Source: Hymenochaete sp. R1
Taxonomy: Eukaryota; Basidiomycota; Agaricomycetes; Hymenochaetales; Hymenochaetaceae
Assembly (NCBI GenBank): GCA_019400425.1
Contig: JAFREE010000012.1
Coordinates: forward strand, 124,001 to 188,000
Length of the DNA stretch: 64,000 bases
Direction: 5' to 3'
Shown: piece by piece, positions 58,345 through 64,000 of the stretch
Numbering within the stretch: the stretch's first letter is position 1
Layout of the letters: each line of letters begins with the position of its first letter
Notes under the pieces: model-generated
The model's database searches: none
Seen by the model: only the letters and a program-made list of their open reading frames with translations
Told to the model about the DNA's origin: nothing
Made by a program: the position numbers and the translations under genes

Positions 58345-61300
58345 TTAGGCATCTACCCCAAAAAGCAAATGTTCAGCCTACCTCAATATGTATCTACAGT
58401 ACGGGAAAAAAAAGAACTTACAATACGACGAACCAGTCAACAGCGTCGACAACGCCGACAACTGATCCTCCGTGAACCGCTTCGAGTCCTCATGCCACGT
58501 ATCCTGATGCGTCTTCTTGAAATTACTCGCGCACTTCCTCACCGTCGTCGACACCGGCGCCGGGTCGTACGTGTGCTCCGCCAGCACGTTCGTCAGCAGC
58601 GCGGGCATCCACCGCTCGACGGTGTAGGGGAACGCGTCGACGAGGGCGCAGATGCCGAGGATGGCGGCGTGGCGTTTGCGTAGGGCGGGGGTGTAGGACG
58701 GGGAGGAGCGGGAGGGGAGGGAGTGTGTTTGGATGAGGCGCACGAAGCGGTCTTTGAGGGTGATGATGCCGTGGCGGGGGGAGACGCGGATCATGGCGGA
58801 GAGGGTGCTGGTGAATGTAGAAGGAGAAGAAAATATGGGGATGAGAGATGCTATGGGAGGTAGAGGTTGAGGCTTACGTCGCGGCCATCTCTCGCACTTC
58901 GATGTTTTCGTCGTCGAGACACCGGCACATAACTTCCAGCATCTCAAGAACCTTCGGCTCCGAAATTAAGACAAGCTGCCTGAAATAGAATACTTCACAC
59001 AAGTCGGTTTACAATCAGACGTTCCCTTCAAGTGAGTAAGCAATTCGACGTACTTTGTAATAAGGGAAGCGCCTTCAAACGGACTCTCCACGACTATTGA
59101 TATGCTTAGAATCCATCGTCGACGTGGAGGCCCAGGCCAGATATCTGAATGAGTGCTTACTGGTGAAGTTTTGATAGCTTCGAATATAGAGTCTATTAAT
59201 GGGTCCACAAGAGCTATAGGGGGTATCACTCCACACATTCGAACTAATAAATTATTTGCGCGACGTGAAAGTTCGTCATTGTCGTTAACTGAGGGAGAAA
59301 TCAGCCTGGGGTATGCCTCAAACACGCACGGGCTTCACAAACCTTCGCTAAACCGGAAGAGTTCCGGCTATTGAAACAGAAATTTCAGTCGTTTTTTTTG
59401 AAAAAAAAAAACATTGGGGAAGACACGTACCATTAAAGGTAAGATATAGTCGAAAACAGAACCAGCTTGAATATCATGCACGGATTGGAACAGCCATTTG
59501 CACACCATGACGCCGACGCGATCGTACTTGGACTGGAAAGCTTTGGCCCCCGGTGTCCTTTCCTCTCTCCAGATCTTAAAGTCTGCTACCAGCTCCTGCA
59601 CCCGCTTCGCGTGATATGTACCTCGAATACCCATAATGTCGAAGTCAAGAGGCACTATTCGACACTCCTTCACAAAGACCTCTGGAGTGGGGACTGAGAC
59701 TTTGGGGTACCACTGCAATCACAGTCGTTACCAATCATGTAAGGGGCAATAGTTAGAGCCGCTCCGTACCTTGACTTTACTCGAATACTCCATTGCGTCA
59801 GAAATATACGCTCTGACCTCGTCGTGCTCGTTATTAAGTTCAAGCCAATAGCGGCCCAGAATCTCATCCATCCACGGCGAGGAACGCCAGCCCATCTCCT
59901 CGTATAGAGCCCTCGTGAACGAAGCTGTTTTCGTAGCGTTGAAGGATAATTCACTATTGAAATTACAGTTCTCGAATTTATCCATCACATAGTCTAGTAT
60001 AGGCTGGATACGACGCGGGTCCCGGCTGAAGAACAGATACTATCACATTTTCGTATCAAGCAAGACCAATTCGAAAAGGGTATTGAAAAAAAGGAAACAC
60101 ACCTCCAAGAAAGATGTCCAAATGAGCATTGTATCGGTTTTAACGCTTGACGTTAATACTTTGGTCAATATAGGTGTCAACCATTTCCAAAGGCGTTCCT
60201 GAGCATCGACTGGCCAATGCTTCGAGCCTCCTATCAAACCCGCGGACAACTCTGCTGCTGCGCGTTGTTTGTTTTGGTCAGAGTCGCTCATCAAGCCTTC
60301 CACAATGGGCTTGACCAGATCAAGTGGCTCCTCTTCCAGGGTTTGGACTGTGAACATAGCAAAATCATAAACATCTTACGGCAAGCCGGAAGTTTGCAGG
60401 GACTTACACAGGGATTTCGCACAGGAGATGTTGTCTTGCGTAGCCACGTTCGCGTGATTCTCTTCGGCGAAGCGGCCAGCCAGGCTCTTCCAAAACGCCC
60501 CAGAGGTGGCCGCCTCGCGCACGGCCTCGACCATTTCCTGACTTCGTGCCTCCCAGGGTAATAGGGGCGACTGTCCTGGAGGCGCCACAAGGAAGCGATC
60601 GATATTTTTCGGCCATGTCAACCAACCGACTGATGCTTTGTCTTGAAGAAGGCTATCGATGAAGGCCTTTATGAGTATATGCTACAAGATGCGATGATTC
60701 ATTGCTCACGGCTCTGACACAGCTTTGCTCAAGTCCTTGACCTCTTTGAACTCGGACAAGTACCGGGAATTAAACTTCCCATCGCGAACTTCAAGTTCAC
60801 TTCGGACACGAAGAGGGTTGTGGTTCTGTTCGAATGCTAGATCCTCTGGGCATTTGGCGAATGTGCGCAGTTTCACGTATCGCAAGCTTTTCATGACTGC
60901 TCTTTGGCCGTACTAATATTCTTGGCGTCAGTCGAATCCTTTAACAATAGTAAACCCAACTTACGTAGCGCTGCGGAAATAGATATGATATAAGATGAAT
61001 GCTCCTAAATATAAGTGCACAGCAAACTTACGAGAGAAGGATGCGAATCGTGAGTCATCCTCAAGAAATACCCCATGTGCTTCTTTGATAGGGGCTCATC
61101 TCTGCGTATCAGGGTGCGTAGAAGCCGTAAAGCAATGATAGAGTAGCGCCAATGCGTTGATGAGTTCTCCGCAATGTCCAAAAGCGTGGTGACCTATGAC
61201 GGACGGGGAGAAAACGTCAGAAAGTGAAATTCTTGGAAGGCGGCAGTGCACAAACTCTTACAATTTGTTTGACGCTTCTGTCAACGACATCATTCCGAAG

Positions 61301-64000
61301 TACCCTCATTTGTAGGCATCGTTGCGCAAGCTTTTCATCTCTGAATTTAGTATCAAGAAGGCTTTCAAGGGCACTGGCAGCGCTCATTAAGCTTTTATCA
61401 TTAACGGAGTATACGATAGTGTTCGGTTCGAAGACGCAACCTAGACCTGTTCGCAACATGAGAATCGATATATCGACACGAATGTTCGGAACTCACAGCT
61501 ATCAGCCAGTGCTGCGGCACAGTCCTGCAGGGAAGGCTTCATCGATAGAAATAGTTTAGTCAAAATCTTTTGGCTTCCTGAAAATTTCACTAACATCTGT
61601 AAAAGTCTGGCAAGCAAAGATACCCTTCAGCATCTCGACCCGGAACGTCGGCTCTTGCAGTGCATACTTGGCTGCGTAAAAGCATCAGTGAACCGTTTTT
61701 CATAGTCTGCGGGAAGCTCACTCAAAAAGGCCATGTTAAGGGAGTACAAGGCGCCTTTCGTCCGATCGTCTTTTCCGCCAGGGATCATATTCTTCATTAA
61801 TGAGGGCAAACATCGTCTTCGTACACCGTCAAAGCACTGGTGGCAATGTGTCAGCCTTCGCTTGCTACATAACGCGGGGTGATCTCACCGAGGCAATTGA
61901 ACTCAACAAGGACTGGGCAGATCTAGAAAACTCTGATTATGATTTGTTGAGCAGTTATGCGGAACTTACTCACTCTCGCACTATTTTACGACAGTGACTC
62001 AGCATGGAATCATTCTCAGAGAAGAAAACCGTCTTACCTAACGAATAGTGCCACATTGACCATTCTACCACTTCATCTATGAGTGAGTTTTCAAGTTCGC
62101 CGCGCATGCGTTCGATCGAGTTCCATCGCAAACGTGCTGCATTGTGCCGCCTCCGAGAGTGCATCCGCATCAGCTGCAGTTCTTAACCATATCAAACCGA
62201 ACATACCTTATACGCCTCACTAAAACAGCCCTTGGCCACATTTTCTGTTTCGCATATAGACGAGACAGTCCGATTTCGGACGAGTATTGATCACTCTGAG
62301 AGTAATAGCTATTTATACCAATGGGTATCTCTCCATTTACATATATAAACTGATGCTCACCTATCTCTGCTATCGCCGTAGTCGAGCGCATACGTGCGGA
62401 TGGCCCGTATCTTTATATGCATGTAAGGTATTGATTACTAATAGAATGCAACATTCACGTACTAGCATATGCACAGCGTCGACGGTGTTCTCTTCCCCTT
62501 GTTGTCTGAGGGATGCCGAAGCGTTGCGCAAGAACGATCCAAATCTCTTGCGAAGCTCCGACAGATAAACATACCGCGGATCCTTCGAGTCCGTGAGGAC
62601 GAAACATGATTGGATAGGTAAGGCATGTCCAATCATTTCCGGTATCTCATTGCTACAAAATGATTGCAAGAACAATCTTCAGCTTTGGAAACATTCGTTC
62701 CAGGAAACCCTTACAATATGTCCGACGTCTCGCCATTTTCCTTCATTAGTTCATCCGTCTGAGTCTCTCGAAGGAGAGTCGGCGTTCCCGCAAATGCATT
62801 CCGCACAACCGTTAAAAAGCTGGATAGTGAAGGAAATTACTCGGTCATTAGCTTGGAAGCGGATGGGTCCGGTCTACCACGCACCGGCAAAAGTCGTTTC
62901 TCCAAACACTATCGCGCGATTCGGGATCTGTTGATCGTGAGCTCAAGAAAGCAAGGCAGACAAAACAAGCACACCAATGTCGAGTAGAGCCTCCAGCATT
63001 CCTAGCGTCGGCTCGACCAATTCTCTGAATATGTCAAGCGCGAAATCGACTTCCCCTTGGTCTGGAACGTGCCATGACATCTACAAAACAATCAACATTA
63101 ACTTGTCGAACTTATACGTGGCATGCAGACGTGCCTTGACCTCCTCCGGTAGATACAGCTTTCCCCAATATAAATGATGGTTCTTTCGGAAATGCTCGCT
63201 ATCCCATTCGTCGGGGTTGACGAACTTGTTTTCCAGTGGATAGGTATGTGTCAAAGTGAGGAGGACGCTTGACAGCAGCTTGCCGCTCCAGGAAAAGCCT
63301 CTCTTGCAGAACGCCTTATCACGGAGGAGCTTAAAAAGGTCAAGGATTGTATCTTTGTATTTCAAGATCTATCAAGTACGTTAGAAGACGTGTAGCACGT
63401 TGCTCAAGATGACGTACCGCCTTCCCGTCGCTGGAGGGCAGAATAAGAAAAGTGAAGATGTAAGAAGGCAGGCACTCACTTGTGCATTGAGCCTCTTAAG
63501 ATCGCCAAATCTACATAGTTTCGGTCAGGGTGTACGAAAAAAGCGAAGTCCGAATAACTCGACCTACTCCAGTGCAGTGTCGCATCCGATGGGATAGGAC
63601 TCGTCATCGACGTCGTCCGTAACGAGCTTGCTCCATGTTCGATCTCTACTCGGATATTCCTCGTACAAAACGGTACAAACTTTGCCAACGTCTTTGCAGG
63701 GTCTGCATTTGCCATACACTCTACCAATTGGTGGACCGCCCGCACGGCGTTGCTACGCACGTTTGTGCTTGCATACTCATAAACCATAGACAACACACGG
63801 TCAAATAAAGGCTCGGAAAGATGCACGCAGATCTGACTGCACGCCCCTGCGACTGCATCGATAACTTGCACTAAATCGAGCATGAGTAAAGACCGCGACA
63901 AAAGAAACGGCTCAGTAGAATTCGACTTACCTTCGGACTCGCCCCCTCTCGGCGTACCATCTGTGCTTTCCTCTGGCAAATTATCCAACAAAAGGATAAC
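58345..64000 (-). CDS. BLM10: Proteasome activator Blm10/PA200, C-terminal part (5' truncated by window edge)
   Basis: A large, heavily spliced minus-strand gene that enters from the right edge and ends at 58345. Visible helical-repeat segments include LSRSLLMLDLVQVIDAVAGACSQICVHL with LAKFVPFCTRNIRVEIEHG (63476-63991), the DEWDSEHFRKNHHLYWGKLYLPEEVKA block (63081-63365), and the end region FPYTVERWMPALLTNVLAEHTYDPAPV followed by KTHQDTWHEDSKRFTEDQL. The HEAT-like repeats form a dome over the 20S core. The final codons are split by a 69-nt intron (58353-58421): the last exon has 8 nt and completes SSYYA, the Hb-Tyr-X motif that inserts into 20S pockets. Without that splice the tail reads SSYCKFF and the motif is lost. 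The N-terminal portion lies outside the window. Confidence 0.92.

Overview
This 64 kb window is nuclear DNA from a filamentous basidiomycete, most likely an Agaricomycete. Genes are packed on both strands, about one per 2.3 kb. Almost every gene is cut by short introns, mostly 47-75 nt. The protein set is fungal: Bet1, a UPF0658 Golgi protein, Mtc1, an SPF27-type splicing factor, a Dss1-like mitochondrial RNase and several basidiomycete-type disordered proteins. No rRNA, tRNA, transposon or CRISPR was recognised. Exons were joined by hand from conserved protein motifs, splice consensus and reading-frame arithmetic. Where exon coordinates are listed, the frame was checked across every junction; elsewhere only the outer span is given.

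Layout, left to right: Yippee protein (-), ribosomal uL1 (+), peroxisomal membrane protein PXMP4 (+), BTB-type protein (-), Sgf11-like SAGA subunit (+), MFS transporter (-), peptidyl-tRNA hydrolase Pth2 (+), a small single-pass membrane protein (-), UPF0658 Golgi protein (+), Dss1-like RNB exoribonuclease (-), Bet1 SNARE (+), Ulp1 SUMO protease (-), a long Chp1-like chromodomain protein (-), succinyl-CoA ligase beta (+), a very large disordered protein (-), complex I 30 kDa subunit (-), SPF27 (+), Mtc1 (-), a compact chromodomain protein (+), ribosomal eS27 (-), XPA/Rad14 (-), Rpd3-class histone deacetylase (-), DinB-like protein (-) with a decayed copy of its last exon downstream, BTG/TOB-like protein (-), translin-associated factor X (-), an HIT-domain protein (+), and Blm10/PA200 (-), whose 5' end lies beyond the right edge.

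The genes are mostly unrelated housekeeping genes, not one pathway cluster. There is a loose excess of chromatin and RNA-silencing functions: two chromodomain proteins, a class I deacetylase, a SAGA deubiquitinase-module subunit, a SUMO protease and TRAX. The most unusual signals are in gene structure. They include three GC-AG introns in two genes, a 6-nt internal exon carrying conserved Cys-Ser codons of Pth2, an 11-nt exon in the Sgf11-like gene, start codons isolated on 3-13 nt first exons, an 8-nt last exon that completes the proteasome-docking tail of Blm10, and two introns over 600 nt in TRAX.
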